The notes beneath the pieces are model-generated. The model was not told where the DNA came from, did not search any database, and was given only the letters and a program-made list of their open reading frames with translations. Of a DNA stretch of 64,000 nt, positions 1 to 10,497 are shown piece by piece. Source of the DNA: Siphonodentalium dalli (Eukaryota; Mollusca; Scaphopoda; Gadilida; Siphonodentaliidae); assembly GCA_032622095.1 (NCBI GenBank), contig CP136061.1, positions 4,086,505 to 4,150,504 on the forward strand, written 5' to 3'. The position numbers were made by a program, and so were the translations under genes. Within the stretch, counting starts at the first letter, position 1. Each line of letters opens with the position of its first letter.

Positions 1-307
1 GTTTACTGTTCCATATCATGCTTTCTGATGATCAAATACAGGCTTTTATAGAGAATTAAGTGCCAACAAATACCAAAAATAACCACAAAAGTTTGATTCC
101 CAAACATACAGATGGATAATAAAAATGTCATTATACAACTTGACACTGCGTTTCTCGTCCAATATGACTTTTCACCACAACCGGGACTCTTACGAGAAAA
201 ACACATACTATACACAACATTGTATAATAACTTTATCTAAAGTTTTACCCGGAAACTATATAAAACATATTTAGGAAAAGATAGACCATCTGTAATTCTT
301 CCCACAG
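1..307. other. AT-rich stretch, no gene seen; probably intron
   Basis: I see no conserved coding signal on either strand. The last bases before 308 form a pyrimidine-rich splice acceptor, so this is probably intron lying before the first visible exon of the DSL gene. Earlier exons, including the signal peptide, would lie before the window. Confidence 0.5.
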
Positions 308-447
308 AAAGATTTCGCAGTCACTGTTTGGATTTTTGACGCGGGTAGCGGCTTACAAATGAACTTCCTGCAGCATCCTCTAGGATTGATGGCGAAGACA
401 TCAGGCATTACTCAAACCTCTTTTCAGCTGAAAGACGAGTATGGAAA
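308..447 (+). CDS. Exon A of DSL-family Notch ligand-like gene: C2/MNNL-like N-terminal piece
   Basis: This is a proposed internal exon. A good acceptor (tctgtaattcttcccacag) precedes it and the donor gtacgt follows it. Read from 308 it is open for 46 codons and ends in phase 2, which matches the phase-2 acceptor of the DSL exon at 5218. The peptide contains FAVTVWIFDAGSG, the strand-rich pattern of the C2-like MNNL domain that precedes DSL in Delta and Jagged proteins, and ends with TSFQLKDEYG, the position of the MNNL-DSL linker. A second possible acceptor at 320/321 keeps the same frame. MNNL identity is inferred from position and pattern; the phase match and open frame are seen directly. 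The exon would encode part of the ligand's N-terminal lobe, outside the cell. Confidence 0.6.
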
Positions 448-1739
448 GTACGTATAATAGTGAAAATAATCCTCACATCTCACGAGAGGAGAAACCCCGT
501 ATTCTATAGTGAGAACAGTTTACTGTTGCGTTTATTACTTTGTCTATACCAGTTGTAACGACCTACACCACAATTAAACACACGGTTGGACTTAATGCGT
601 TATTAAAGCTAGAACATCCCAAGCCATTTATGTTATAACTAGCAGGGTTACCCGGCGATGCCCAAGTTAAAGTGATGTGAAACCCTCTGGTGTATATATT
701 TGGTGGGGGTATAGAGGATAGTCATGCTCAAAGTGTTACACGTATTCTCATAAGTTGTATATCCAAATGGCATCACAAAACGTCATTCTTATACATGGAT
801 TATAAGTAGCGCATAGCGCTTGTCTGAGTTATTGTCATTTTGTTTATCGCGATTAATTCGTCCCACCAATAAAGAATATTTATCTATTTACAGAGTTCTG
901 CCAATACTTCAAACGTAATAATTTTTTTAAATCCTACAGTCGACGTAGTTGAATTTACGTTGGTTTTTTTAAAAAATATTTTGTATTGGGATCCTAACAT
1001 GAACATAATGAATACATTAATTTACAAAAATAAAAGACGACCATTGGGTTTTACATAGAGATGTTTAATTAATCTGGTGGGTTTGACTAAGATGTTGAGG
1101 TCACCTAGTTATCATATCTGCACGAAGGTACAGATCTTTTAAAGAAAGGTCCAGGTGCTACTCTGTTCATTTTGCTATTCTGGCTAATTGTTCTCATTTT
1201 AAAATAATGTTGCAATATATCAGCGACATGTGCCAGGCACAAAGCGAGATTTTACGCTGTGTATGTTAAGCCATGAGTCTATTTCTAATACAATGAAAGA
1301 AACCCCATGTAACGGGCAGATATACCCTTGTCAGATGCCAGTGTTTGAGGATTCCGAAAAGTTATGTGCAACTGTCCGCGTTTTATTATTTCAAAAGATG
1401 CGATATTTGATTGCACACTGTGACAAATATTTTGGAATAATCCTTCAACACATTTCCACATGTCTTGACAAATTTTTGTGAAAAATATCTTGAATGGGAG
1501 AGACTTTCAAAAAGAATATATGTATCTGTTAAATAGAATGATAAATATACTTTTAAAGCTTTCTTCTGTTTATCTGTTTTTGCTAGCCCACTATATGAAT
1601 GTCCTGATTCCAGCCCCCATATAAATATGACAGTTGAGAAGATATAGTTGTTCAAGTGACTTAATTCAGTCATCAAATGTCGCGGGTGTGAAATTTTAAT
1701 GCCAAACACACCTTAGAACGAATTATGGAGATGACTATA
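448..1739. other. Intron sequence, no gene seen
   Basis: First part of the 4.77-kb intron between exons A and B. It is AT-rich with poly-T and poly-A runs. Short open frames on both strands (for example 1230-1481) have no recognisable domain or plausible splice context. Part of it (about 671-890) is a dispersed repeat listed separately. Confidence 0.6.
671..890. repeat. Dispersed repeat family 1, copy 1
   Basis: This stretch is alignable by eye, with indels, to about 6030-6200. Shared blocks in the same order include agtgatgtgaaac, gctcaaagt and cgtcattcttataca. The two copies lie in different introns of the DSL gene in the same orientation. The family is unknown, and the exact ends are blurred by divergence. 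Confidence 0.55.
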
Positions 1740-2455
1740 TATAATTGTGGTGGATATCGGGGACTAAAATATTCTTATCAATGTTAGTGTCCCTCCTCTC
1801 TCCATCCCTGACCCAAAGGGCACCTAATATGGCGTCTTTAGCCCACTTAATTTGATTCATCGTGTCATTGGAGACGAAAGTGTATGAATTTGGTTGAAAT
1901 TAGTGCTACACATTTTTGTACATCCCCCTCCCCATTCATGACGCGAACGGCGCCAATGATAGTATGGAGATGCTTATGTATAAGTTTGGTGGCAATCGGC
2001 AACAAGACAAATTTTTATCAAATTTAGTGCCCATCTCTCACCCCAAACGGGACCAAATTGGCGTCTTTAAATCACACGATTAGATTCCTAGTATCATGGA
2101 GAAGAATGTGTATCAATTTGTTGGAAACCAATGCTACGAATATCTTATTATAATCAATTTTGGTGTCCCGCTCCGCCTTCGTGCACCCCTAAATCCAACG
2201 GCGCCATAATATGGAGATGACTATGTTTAATTTTGGTGGAAATCGGCCACATAAATGCTGCCCCTCCCCGTGTTCTGGTGGAAATGGACGACTAAACAAA
2301 TTCATACCAAGTTGGCGTCTTTAAATCGCACAATTATATTCCTCATATCACGGAGAAGAATGTGTATCAATTTGTTGGAAATCGGCGCTAAAAATATAAG
2401 TATAAATTTTGGTGCCCCTCTCCCCTTCTGTGCTCCCCTGACTCGAATAACGCCA
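1740..2455. repeat. Diverged tandem-like repeat family, left block
   Basis: Repeated modules share the anchor phrases aagtttggtggcaatcgg, atcatggagaagaatgtgta and ctgactcgaacggcgcc, with recurrence about every 120-245 bp (anchors near 1741, 1981, 2225 and 2366). Neighbouring modules are related but not identical, suggesting an old two-part repeat that expanded and then decayed. The same family resumes at about 3530 after a GC-rich insertion. Confidence 0.65.
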
Positions 2456-2555
2456 CTTTTTTTTACCCTCCATGTTCTGGTGAGAGTCGAGCGGACACGA
2501 TATATTGCTTTGTTGTGTGCTTGCTGTTCCTTTCACCAGACGTTAGCACGAGTGA

Positions 2556-3393
2556 GTTGTGCGGATTCGTAACCTTCGGGAAGCAGCCGCCCTCGTGCTA
2601 ACGCCGGAGTGGGATGGTTTTGGATTAGGCTCAGGACGGATTATGGAACTAATCCCCGACGCCGCGTTAGCTACAATGCAAAGCAGTCGGATAGTGGACA
2701 CTGTTAGCTGGCAACTCCATGCTGACGGGGGCTATCTGGTCCTTTGCATTGAATTCCGGACAGAGGTATCCAGTTGTCTTCTGTCCGGGACAGGAACGCC
2801 GAAACCCGCCGTACAGTGAAGAAGGGGCCTCCAAAAAAGAAGACGCTATCAAGACGAAGGGACGCCGCCAGATGGGCGATATGGAAGAAGAAGGGGGTGA
2901 CCGTTGATCTACCGGTCACTCCTCCCCGTGTGGTCCAGCCGACGTCCAGTGTCACAGCCGGTAGGTCGGAGTTGTCTGAGAGACGCCCAGACGACCCGAC
3001 CTGCATGGAGACAGGCGACATTGCACCAGCTAGCAGGGACTCCGTTGATCTGCCGGAGGTCCCTGCTGTCGTCGTCGAGGCGAGCGGAGACAGGGACGTG
3101 GACACCGCCCCAGATGTTCCTGCCGCCAGCTTCGACGTGGAGTTGGACAGCCTTCCACCTCGGACACCGGAATTCCACCTTATCCCGGTGTCCCCCAGCT
3201 CTGAGGATGAAAAAGAACAGAGAGCCATGCTTCAATCAATGTCAGAGCTACACGAAAGAATTGACAAGACTGTAGAAGAGACCGACAGATTGCTCCGAAT
3301 GTCCAACAGCAAGACCAAGAACGGAAGGACAAATCAACATCTCTATCCTCAGGAGAAAAGCCACCTAAGAAAAAGAAACACAAAAAGAAATAA
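2556..3393 (+). pseudogene. GC-rich frameshifted ORF with basic RRRDAARW motif, probably repeat-derived
   Basis: This block is much richer in GC than the surrounding repeats and reads as protein in three successive frames. The first frame (2556-about 2780) includes DTVSWQLHADGGYLVLCIEF. The second (about 2774-3300) includes KKKTLSRRRDAARWAIWKKK, then a Pro/Ser/Val-rich acidic stretch and a likely coiled coil (MSELHERIDKTVEETDRLL). The third ends with KPPKKKKHKKK and a stop at 3391-3393. A hydrophobic strand pair followed by a KSPSRRRRD-type basic box resembles uncharacterised ORFs I associate with repeats in invertebrate genomes; that link is from memory and weak. Two frameshifts imply a dead copy. 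An ATTAAA polyadenylation-like signal follows at 3439. It lies inside the intron between exons A and B of the DSL gene. Function unknown. Confidence 0.45.
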
Positions 3394-3529
3394 TTTTTGA
3401 TTGTATAAAAATGCTCTCTTTTTTGTGTGATCCTTATAATTAAAGCTAAAACAAATAGGGGTGAAGGAATAGACCTCTCGGTCTATTCGACCATCCCGGG
3501 GTTAGCTCCCCAAACTACAATCCCTGCCT

Positions 3530-4260
3530 GCCCTCCATGCATCCTGACTCGAATGGTGCTACTTTTGATATTTTTAGACCTCACCTTTAGACTCCTGATA
3601 TAATATAAATAATAGGTATAAGTTTGGTGGCAATCGGCGACTAAACAAATTATTATCAAATGCGGTGCCAACGGGACAAGTGTCGTCTTTAAATCACACG
3701 ATTAAAATCCTCGTATCATGTAGAAGAACGTGAATGAATTTGATGGAAATCGACCCTAAAATACTTGTATCAATTGTGGTGCCCATCTCCACTTCATTGC
3801 ACCCCTGACTCGAACGACTTGAAGCCACATCAGTAGACTCCTAATAGCATGATTATGTATAAGTTTTGTGGTAATCTGCGACTTAACAAATTCTTATTAA
3901 ATTAATGCCATCACTCACCCACAAATTTGGCGTCTTTAAGTTACACGATTAGATTCTTCGTATCATGGAGAAGAATGTGTATCAATTTTTTTTTTGGTGC
4001 CCTACCCCTTCCGTGTACCCCTCACTGGAACAGCGCCAATTTTGAAACCTTTAAACCACGCCATTATATTCTTCATATCAGTTGGTGGAAATAGGCTATA
4101 AAATGGTTTGCACCCCTGACTCAAGCGGCGGAATTTTGACACCTTTAAAGCACATAATTAGAATCCTCATATCATGGAGATGATTCTGTATAAGTTTGGT
4201 GGAAATCAGCGACAATTTTTTTTCGCTGCCCTTCATCTTCTCTGCCCCTGACAACAACAG
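3530..4260. repeat. Diverged tandem-like repeat family, right block
   Basis: This continues the 1740-2455 family with anchors near 3619, 3738, 3860, 4080 and 4190. The phrase ctgactcgaa occurs just before the GC-rich insertion (about 2437) and again just after it (about 3543), as if the ORF-bearing block had entered a pre-existing array. Confidence 0.6.
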
Positions 4261-4734
4261 CGTCACTTTAGAAAATTAACTTCCTCGTAAAAAGTTGTCC
4301 CTGTTAGATCCCTTTGGTTCCATATAGATGGTCGCCCGTGAATTTCGATAGTACACAGACAGTCGGACATTCGCAAATATAGATATAGATAACGCGCAAT
4401 AATACCGAATGACCCAAAATTGACGTTACGACGCATTGCCGAGAGTAGAATAACATCTTGAGAGTAGAATGACACGTTCGGTCTTCTGGGAGTGGGCATA
4501 TGATTTATATTTTTATGTCAAAAGTTGATTAAAATACAACAAACGTTATTATACCTTTATTCTATATCTATTCCCTCCTGTATATGAAGGTGTAAAAAGC
4601 GTATAACAACAATCGATATTGACAGAAATATGAACCAATAGTAGCTGAATATCAATAAATACAAATGGATATGTAAATACCAGGAACTGGATACGTATGT
4701 ATATTTATATAGGCACGAACTCAGTATGAATCTT

Positions 4735-4930
4735 CATTGCTTCAAATTCGTTTGCTTCAGTGAGCGTGAACAAATTCTCATTTCTTAACGAAATGGCCAC
4801 GTAGCGATCGGAATGGCGCATTGAGACGTCCCTCAACTCAGATCAAGCTTGAAAATCGGTCCCGATTTTAGGCCCATGTTGTGGTTAGAACCAGTGTCAA
4901 CCACGTCTAGCCCATAATGCAATATCTACA
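4735..4930. repeat. Dispersed repeat family 2, copy 1
   Basis: Shares ordered blocks with about 23100-23290, including gaacaaattctcatt, cgaaatggc, tccctcaa and ctagcccat. Same orientation, moderately diverged. Family unknown. Confidence 0.6.
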
Positions 4931-4939
4931 TATATATAA

Positions 4940-5000
4940 ATGTGATAATAATGGTGATAATAACGGTAACGATGATGATGAAGATGATGAAGATGACAAC
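4940..5000. repeat. Low-complexity GAT/GAA-rich tract
   Basis: Imperfect trinucleotide-like run (gataataatgg, gatgatgatgaagatga). The long Met/Thr-rich open frame across it is a low-complexity by-product. Confidence 0.7.
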
Positions 5001-5217
5001 TACCATTATGTATATGGCCACTAATGAGATGCACTTCTTGTTGATTCTCACCATACAATTTCTGATGATATTAAGCCATTCATCCCAGCCTTATATATAC
5101 CTTTATTGTCTTCAGAATTGGAGAGTAGGACACAAATAGAAGTACCGGAGGGCACTTACTGTTATGTGTTATTATTATGCCTATACATGTATATGTTTCA
5201 TGGTTAATTTATTGCAG

Positions 5218-5345
5218 TATCGATATGGTCATTCAACTTGGGTGTTTGGAGGACCATTACACCCCAACATGTTCAGTATACTGTGTACCCACGCTGTCAC
5301 ACGAAGCATGCGATCCTAATAATGGGACAATTGTCTGTTATGAAG
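5218..5345 (+). CDS. Exon B of DSL-family Notch ligand-like gene: DSL domain
   Basis: Internal exon with acceptor ttaatttattgcag and donor gtaaac. It enters in phase 2, fitting exon A, and leaves in phase 1, fitting the exon at 20778. The peptide is a DSL domain, the module of Delta and Jagged/Serrate ligands that contacts Notch on the neighbouring cell. It contains GCLEDHYTPTCSVYC and CDPNNGTIVCYEG. The sixth cysteine comes from the next exon (WTGSNC). Joined spacing is C-x8-C-x3-C-x8-C-x8-C-x8-C; the usual third gap is about 11, so that loop is about three residues short. DSL identity rests on cysteine spacing and the CxEGWTGxxC ending. Whether the protein is an active Notch ligand or a DSL-containing relative cannot be told from here. 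Confidence 0.85.
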
Positions 5346-5735
5346 GTAAACTGATTAACACTTATTTACTAAATGAATTCTTCTGTCACTTATATTTATA
5401 GTCATACCTGTATTCGAGCTGTGGATCTTGAATGTATGATATCGCGGTTGCTTCAAATCACACCATGTGATGTCGCGTGCGAGCCCAAATTTGATTCTAA
5501 AGTATATGGAAGCAACTTGCAACTCTCTACTAGAATATGTAATTATAAGGAATGGGTGTTGATTGTGGTACGTTCCATGATGTATGGATGGCAGTTGGTC
5601 TGACATTTTTATGTGCGATGTTCCACTAAAAATGAGCAACTTGCATATATAAACTCTGTGGAATGTGTAAGCAAAGCAACATTCATTTCTTAACCCTTTC
5701 ATGACGGGAGCTTTCTGAATTTTTGCGAAAACAAT
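5346..5735. other. Intron start after the DSL exon, no gene seen
   Basis: First 390 bases of the 15.4-kb intron. AT-rich with only short unsupported open frames. Confidence 0.6.
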
Positions 5736-6030
5736 ATACCAATGCATTCTATGATATATGCGAGTCGACCATAGGTCGCCCCGCATATATGAGAATGCAT
5801 TGGCCTAACAAATTTTATATTATTTGTTATAATTATTAAAAGTAAAAATGAAAAAAATTATATCAAATTGTTAAAGAATGTAAGAAATAATGATAACAAA
5901 TTATAAAAAATTGTTAAAGAATGTAAGAAAACATTATAAAAATTGATCAAGAATGTAAGAAAAAATTATAAAATTGTTAGAGAATGTAGGAAAAAATAAT
6001 AAAAATGATAAAATTGTTAAAGAATTTAAA
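5736..6030. repeat. Palindromic hairpin plus AT-rich tandem repeat, related to the 18286-18746 element
   Basis: About 5740-5806 is a near-perfect palindrome with arms aatgcattct...atatatgcgag and a central gtcgacc/ggtcgcc. It is almost the same palindrome as the two inside the element at 18286-18746. It is followed by about six or seven imperfect copies of an AT-rich unit built on attgttaaagaatgtaag; the same unit occurs near 18570-18600. This is probably a relative or fragment of that element with an expanded AT core. Confidence 0.6.
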
Positions 6031-6200
6031 GTGATGTGAAACACTCCGGTAGGGTGATCAAATGGAAATGGAGAATATTCTTGCTCAAAGTAGTTATTTT
6101 TACAAATATTATATTCAAATTGGCAACACACATCGTCATTCTTATACATTAATTAATTGCAGTGATTCTCGAAGGTGAAATCGTTTTCATTAGTTTGTCA
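6030..6200. repeat. Dispersed repeat family 1, copy 2
   Basis: Second copy of the repeat seen at about 671-890, same orientation, with shared blocks agtgatgtgaaac, gctcaaagt and cgtcattcttataca. It directly abuts the AT-rich tandem repeat. Confidence 0.55.
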
Positions 6201-6492
6201 CCAATGAAGTAAATATTTACAATTGAGCGTAGTTCAGACGACGATTTCTATGGAGTGGTACGGTCGATTTGCTTGAAATTTTCTGATCAACATCCATTTC
6301 TGTAATGAAAGTACTCCTCTGGTGGTTTATTATTCACTTGGATAGGTGTTCATGAACTATAAACAGTCGACAGAGTCGGACAGACACACGGACAGAAGTG
6401 CAGAAGAATTCCTATTCATTGGTGCGGAAATGTTCAGATGAGTCCAAGAAACGTTTGTTGAACTTATTATCTAACTATCCTAAGGGAGCTAC

Positions 6493-6891
6493 TGTAGCAT
6501 AGCAGAACTTCTTCCGTTGTGTAGGGACGTATGTCCGTATCGTCTTCACAAAGTAGTCGAGTTGTTGTGTAGATATTTTTAATTACAAAGAAATAATCTG
6601 TAAGTGTTATCTTTCGGAAAAACCCCGAGCCAGCGGAATAGTGGAACAGCGGAACACCACCGATTTAGTTGTTACTTTCGAGACATAACAGTTCCAACCA
6701 TCCTGTGTCAGTTGGCACAGTACCTGTCAAAATAGTCATCTATCTTGGTAGGCAGGATAGCCCGAACTAGGTAACAGGGTGCTTTTATGTCAAGTACTGG
6801 TGTGATACGCTAGTGTGCACCCTGATACGTTGATCTGATGGTGCAGTTTCTGACATGCTCACATTAATTCCATGACCTCTGTATATTAAAT
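6493..6891 (-). repeat. LTR-like direct repeat, left copy (3' LTR of the antisense element)
   Basis: Closely matches 19913-20429 in direct orientation. Both copies start tgtagca and share long runs such as cttccgttgtgtagggacgt and tagtgtgcaccctgat. They bracket the gag-pol-env element, so in its - orientation this is the 3' LTR. Compared with the right copy it lacks a segment of about 110 bp that carries the CCAAT and TATA boxes, and it has a shorter ggaacag minisatellite. No clear target-site duplication or polypurine tract is visible, and the inner end is not a clean CA, so exact boundaries are uncertain. Confidence 0.65.
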
Positions 6892-7674
6892 TCTAACTGC
6901 TGGTCATGAGAATGTGACTTCAGGATAATTCCGACACCATGGTTCCACTGTACTAAGCTGGTGCTGTTGTACTCTCAACGTAAGCTGGAAAATATTTCCT
7001 AGAAATATGCAAATTAATTTGCGCCTTATTTTTCAAACTACCAGCTTACTGATAGAATGATAGAGAAGTTGAGTTTGGTAGACATCAGTCTGTTACAATC
7101 CTCATATACCCAGGAGATTTCACGTCGGAGAAATCTCATAAGACAGAAAATATAACAGAAGGATGACTATAAATATAGTTCAAAAGACAGCACTTTTTCC
7201 GATATAATTTCAGTGGTATGTTGTAAGTGTGGTGGCCATGATACTCCTTACTAATTGTTATATATAATACTTCAATTTAAAAGTTTGTGAGAGGAATGCC
7301 ATGGTCTTAATCCGACCATTTTATCAACATTCTAAATAATATGGTATGTGAACAATAATTAATATACATTTTAAATCAGTCAATTTCAACAATACCTTCA
7401 TCAAAACGTCAGTGTCTTTGCACTAGCACGATCACTTATTGGAATCCTTCATGAAGGATATTGTCACAGTAACGTTTGATAGAAAGTTTATTTATTTATT
7501 TCTTCTCAACATCATCATTACTTTCTTTGAATGTTTATGTATCCTTTTTTCTTAGTCTCTACGGCTAAGAAAGTTTATAGTAAGAAAGTTTATTTCTTCT
7601 TTTCCTTTGTGTTCATCGTCACTGTTATGAATTCCTTTGTGCATATTTATTTATGCAACGTCTCACTCCCAGAA
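6892..7674. other. Element region between env and 3' LTR, no gene seen
   Basis: AT-rich, no supported coding on either strand. A pyrimidine-rich stretch at about 7590-7610 (tttcttcttttcctttg) would be purine-rich on the element's sense strand, but it is about 700 bp from the LTR, so I do not assign it as the polypurine tract. Confidence 0.5.
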
Positions 7675-9809
7675 TTATGCTTTAATCTGGATTGAAGCTT
7701 CCTCTGGTACAACAGTGTTAACACTCAAGGTGCTGTTACTGGCTTTAGTTACTCTCATAAGAACGGCATAGGCGTTTTTGTCTTCTGAAGTGTTCATTAG
7801 CGGAAGTGTGGGTGCAGTGAAGAGATTTTTGTCAAACAACTCGATAATCTCTTTCTCTGGGTGAAGAATTCTGGTTCTCGAATTTATTTCGCGTGATGAC
7901 AGTCGTCGTTTCTTCAGTGGTTGAGGTGTGTTGATCTCCATATCTTCATATACAGCTTCACTAGAGTTCTCATGGTTTTCTACATTTGCATTTAGTACCT
8001 TTTCTTGCCTATGTATTTCAATTCGCCTATTGCGGCGTTTACATAACCCATGCCATATTTCATGTTTAAATTCAATAATACAGCATAGCGATATAACCAG
8101 TGGAACAAGAAATAGAAAGTATAAGAATTTTGAAAATGAGTTTAAGGTTGGAGTAAGGACTACTAGACTATCCAAAGAATTTACAAGTTGCTTAAGAGGG
8201 ATCTTATCAACTAACTTCAGTGGCTCTGGAAAAGTTAAGTTTGTATAGTTTGGTAATTTCTCTAAGAGTGGTTTCCATAAGTGGAATCTAGAAGTATTAA
8301 ATGTTGATAAAATTTTACTATGAAAGGCATCCACTACTTTAGAGTTGGTTCCTTCATAATAACTTTCAAACGTAAAGCTATGTGTGGATGCTGAGTAAGT
8401 TGGTTTTAGTTCTAATAGTCCGATGGGAGGGTTTATTTTTATTTGATAAGGGTCTTTTATGTTTGTACAGTCCATGTAAAAGGTTAGTTGTTCTTTTGTA
8501 CTTAATACGTAAAGTCCTTTGTTTATTTGAGTTACGTATGGAAAAAAATATTTGGTTTAACATCTACTACACATCTTTTCTCTATTGATTTACTGTCGTA
8601 TATGAATAATGCTACATGGCAAGTTTTCATTTCTTCCACATCTCTAATAAGTCCATTAAATTTACAATACTTTAACTTATCCTCAGCACATCGTGATGTT
8701 TCTTGTAAATTTACATATTGAGTTCTGCTATGGTTTAAAATTAACGTTGAAGTGCCTAATCGATATTCCGCTATCATTTGATTTAAGTATGGTTTTAATG
8801 TCTTCTCACTTATTGTATAAGGTAAAGAATGTATTTTAAATACCTCATAATTGTTTTTAACATTTAGAAGTGGTATTTTAATTATTATAGCTATTTGACT
8901 TTTAGATAACACAGCATTACAAGTTTCTGCTGTTGGGTTAAAAGGTAATTTTAGGTGATCTGGGAGTTTCTGTTTAATATCTCTAATCATTTGTCTTAAA
9001 AAATGTATCCTAATTACACTTGGTGATATTCGTTTAGAGGTTAGAATACTTAATTGCATGTGCAGATGTTCTATGTAAAACCTTGCGGATGTTACCATTT
9101 TATTTACCTCGTCCACAAATAATTCCAAGTTATGATGTACACTAGTATAATATTCTATTTTTAGAATTCTTAGATGTTGTTGATTAGTGAAAGTGCAGTT
9201 TTATTCTCTACAACTTTAACATTTGTACCAATTGGTTTATTCTTTGCCTATTTTCTTTAAGCAAATTCCTAGTAGCATCCATTATACTGAAACTTTCTTG
9301 TAACGCATGTTGAATTGTATTTTGGTTTTGTCCTAGTTTATTTATATTGGAATTTATGTTTTGTAGGTCTGCAGTACTACCAGTACCAAAGAGCCATGAA
9401 AGACATTCTCCTATAAATGGAAGTGCTCTACGTATTCCTGTAGTTTTACCATGTAAACTTTTATACTCCGTGAATTGAACTAGTATTTCCAAGTACTGTG
9501 CTTTTAATGCCTTTAATTCCGATTGTAATCCTTGAAAGGTTATTTGGAATTCTTCTTGAACTGTTCCATTGGAGAAAACATTCTACGTGGGTATTTATTT
9601 GTTGCATCTTCGATATGGTTTTGAGTTTGTATTTGTTCTGATATGAAATTTAGATAGTTTTAATAGACCTTAATGTCTATTACAAATATCATAATCCAGT
9701 CTGAATTGGTTAAGGTTATATCTTTTATTTTCTTGATCTTGACATCTTTTATCTGTGAACAGAGTAAAAATATTTTAAGTATTAGTATTTTATATAGTTT
9801 TCTTGTAAG
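7675..9809 (-). pseudogene. env: Broken env: F-type (errantivirus/baculovirus F-like) fusion glycoprotein
   Basis: Membrane fusion glycoprotein remnant. Near 9809-9760 is a hydrophobic signal-peptide-like stretch (ILILKIFLLCS) with no ATG; errantivirus env mRNAs are normally spliced, so the start may come from upstream. A basic RR site precedes a fusion-peptide-like segment (LPFIGECLSWLFGTGS, about 9425-9370), followed by an Asn/Gln/Leu-rich heptad region. The middle part (9128-8532) has paired cysteines. The last part (about 8475-7675) has a membrane anchor (FLYFLFLVPLVISLCC) and a basic cytoplasmic tail of about 120 residues. Breaks: a stop near 9660, a frameshift near 9540, a stop and frame change near 9205, and a frameshift in a T-run near 8545. 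The cleavage-site-then-fusion-peptide layout and terminal anchor support the F-type call. It is the last gene, after pol, as in errantiviruses. Confidence 0.75.
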
Positions 9810-10497
9810 TATATATTGTATGCCTGTATAGTGTTAAATGTAACTGTTTGCTAGCAATCTATCTGGGAGATTGATCAGATCTCCAAACTATCCATCTGCC
9901 AAACCGTTATATCCTTTAGTCAGTTACCACGCTATTCCTAATTGTGGTTACATATGGAAATGCATTTATGATAGTGAATGATGAATATAAGTATGATTTC
10001 TTATTTTGTTATTATTTAGCATAATTATTTTTAACTACCATTTTACACCAGCCGTTATATATAGGGGCTTTTGCAAAGGGAGATAGTTAAAATGACCAAG
10101 GTCACACTCCATAAATATGATAGATGTTAACTTTCCCAATTACATTTAACCCCACCAGTTTAATTGGTGCCAAGGTTTCGAAAACTCAATTACAAATGCC
10201 CTTATTATTTAAAAATAGGTTACTGCAACAGGGAAAGGAAAAATGAAAAACAAAAATTATATGTGTTTTTGCAAAAAGTATGGAGCCTCATAAGGTATAC
10301 CTCCCTATGTAAAAGTTCTTTACATAGAAAAGAAGTGAAGAAAAAGGAGTGGCGACATACAGAAAAAGCCAACCTACTTACTAATGGAGTACTGTTAAAA
10401 TCGGTAATGGTCAGTATATATCAACTTTAAATCTACGTTTCCTAGACAATAGTAAGGAAAATAGGAAAAACGGGAAAGGAACAGCACAGAAAAGTGT
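9810..10497. other. Interval between pol and env, no gene seen
   Basis: About 690 AT-rich bases. A Lys-rich open frame on the + strand (10164-10430) has no recognisable domain and runs against the element, so I do not call it a gene. Confidence 0.55.

Larger units (their letters stand above)
4261..5217. other. Intron sequence before the DSL exon, no gene seen
   Basis: AT-rich, no supported coding. It contains a dispersed repeat (about 4735-4930) and a short GAT/GAA-rich low-complexity tract (about 4940-5000). It ends in the acceptor ttaatttattgcag at 5217. Confidence 0.6.

Noticed and set aside
1230..1481. 83-codon open frame on the + strand and an overlapping one on the - strand
   Set aside because: No domain, no consistent splice context and no base-composition change relative to the surrounding intron.
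4942..5139. Met/Ile/Thr-rich open frame
   Set aside because: It is the translation of a trinucleotide-like low-complexity tract followed by intron sequence.
7928..8248. 106-codon + strand frame
   Set aside because: It is the reverse-strand shadow of the env membrane-anchor region.
10164..10430. 88-codon Lys-rich open frame on the + strand
   Set aside because: It is opposite to the retroelement's coding direction, has low-complexity composition and no motif.
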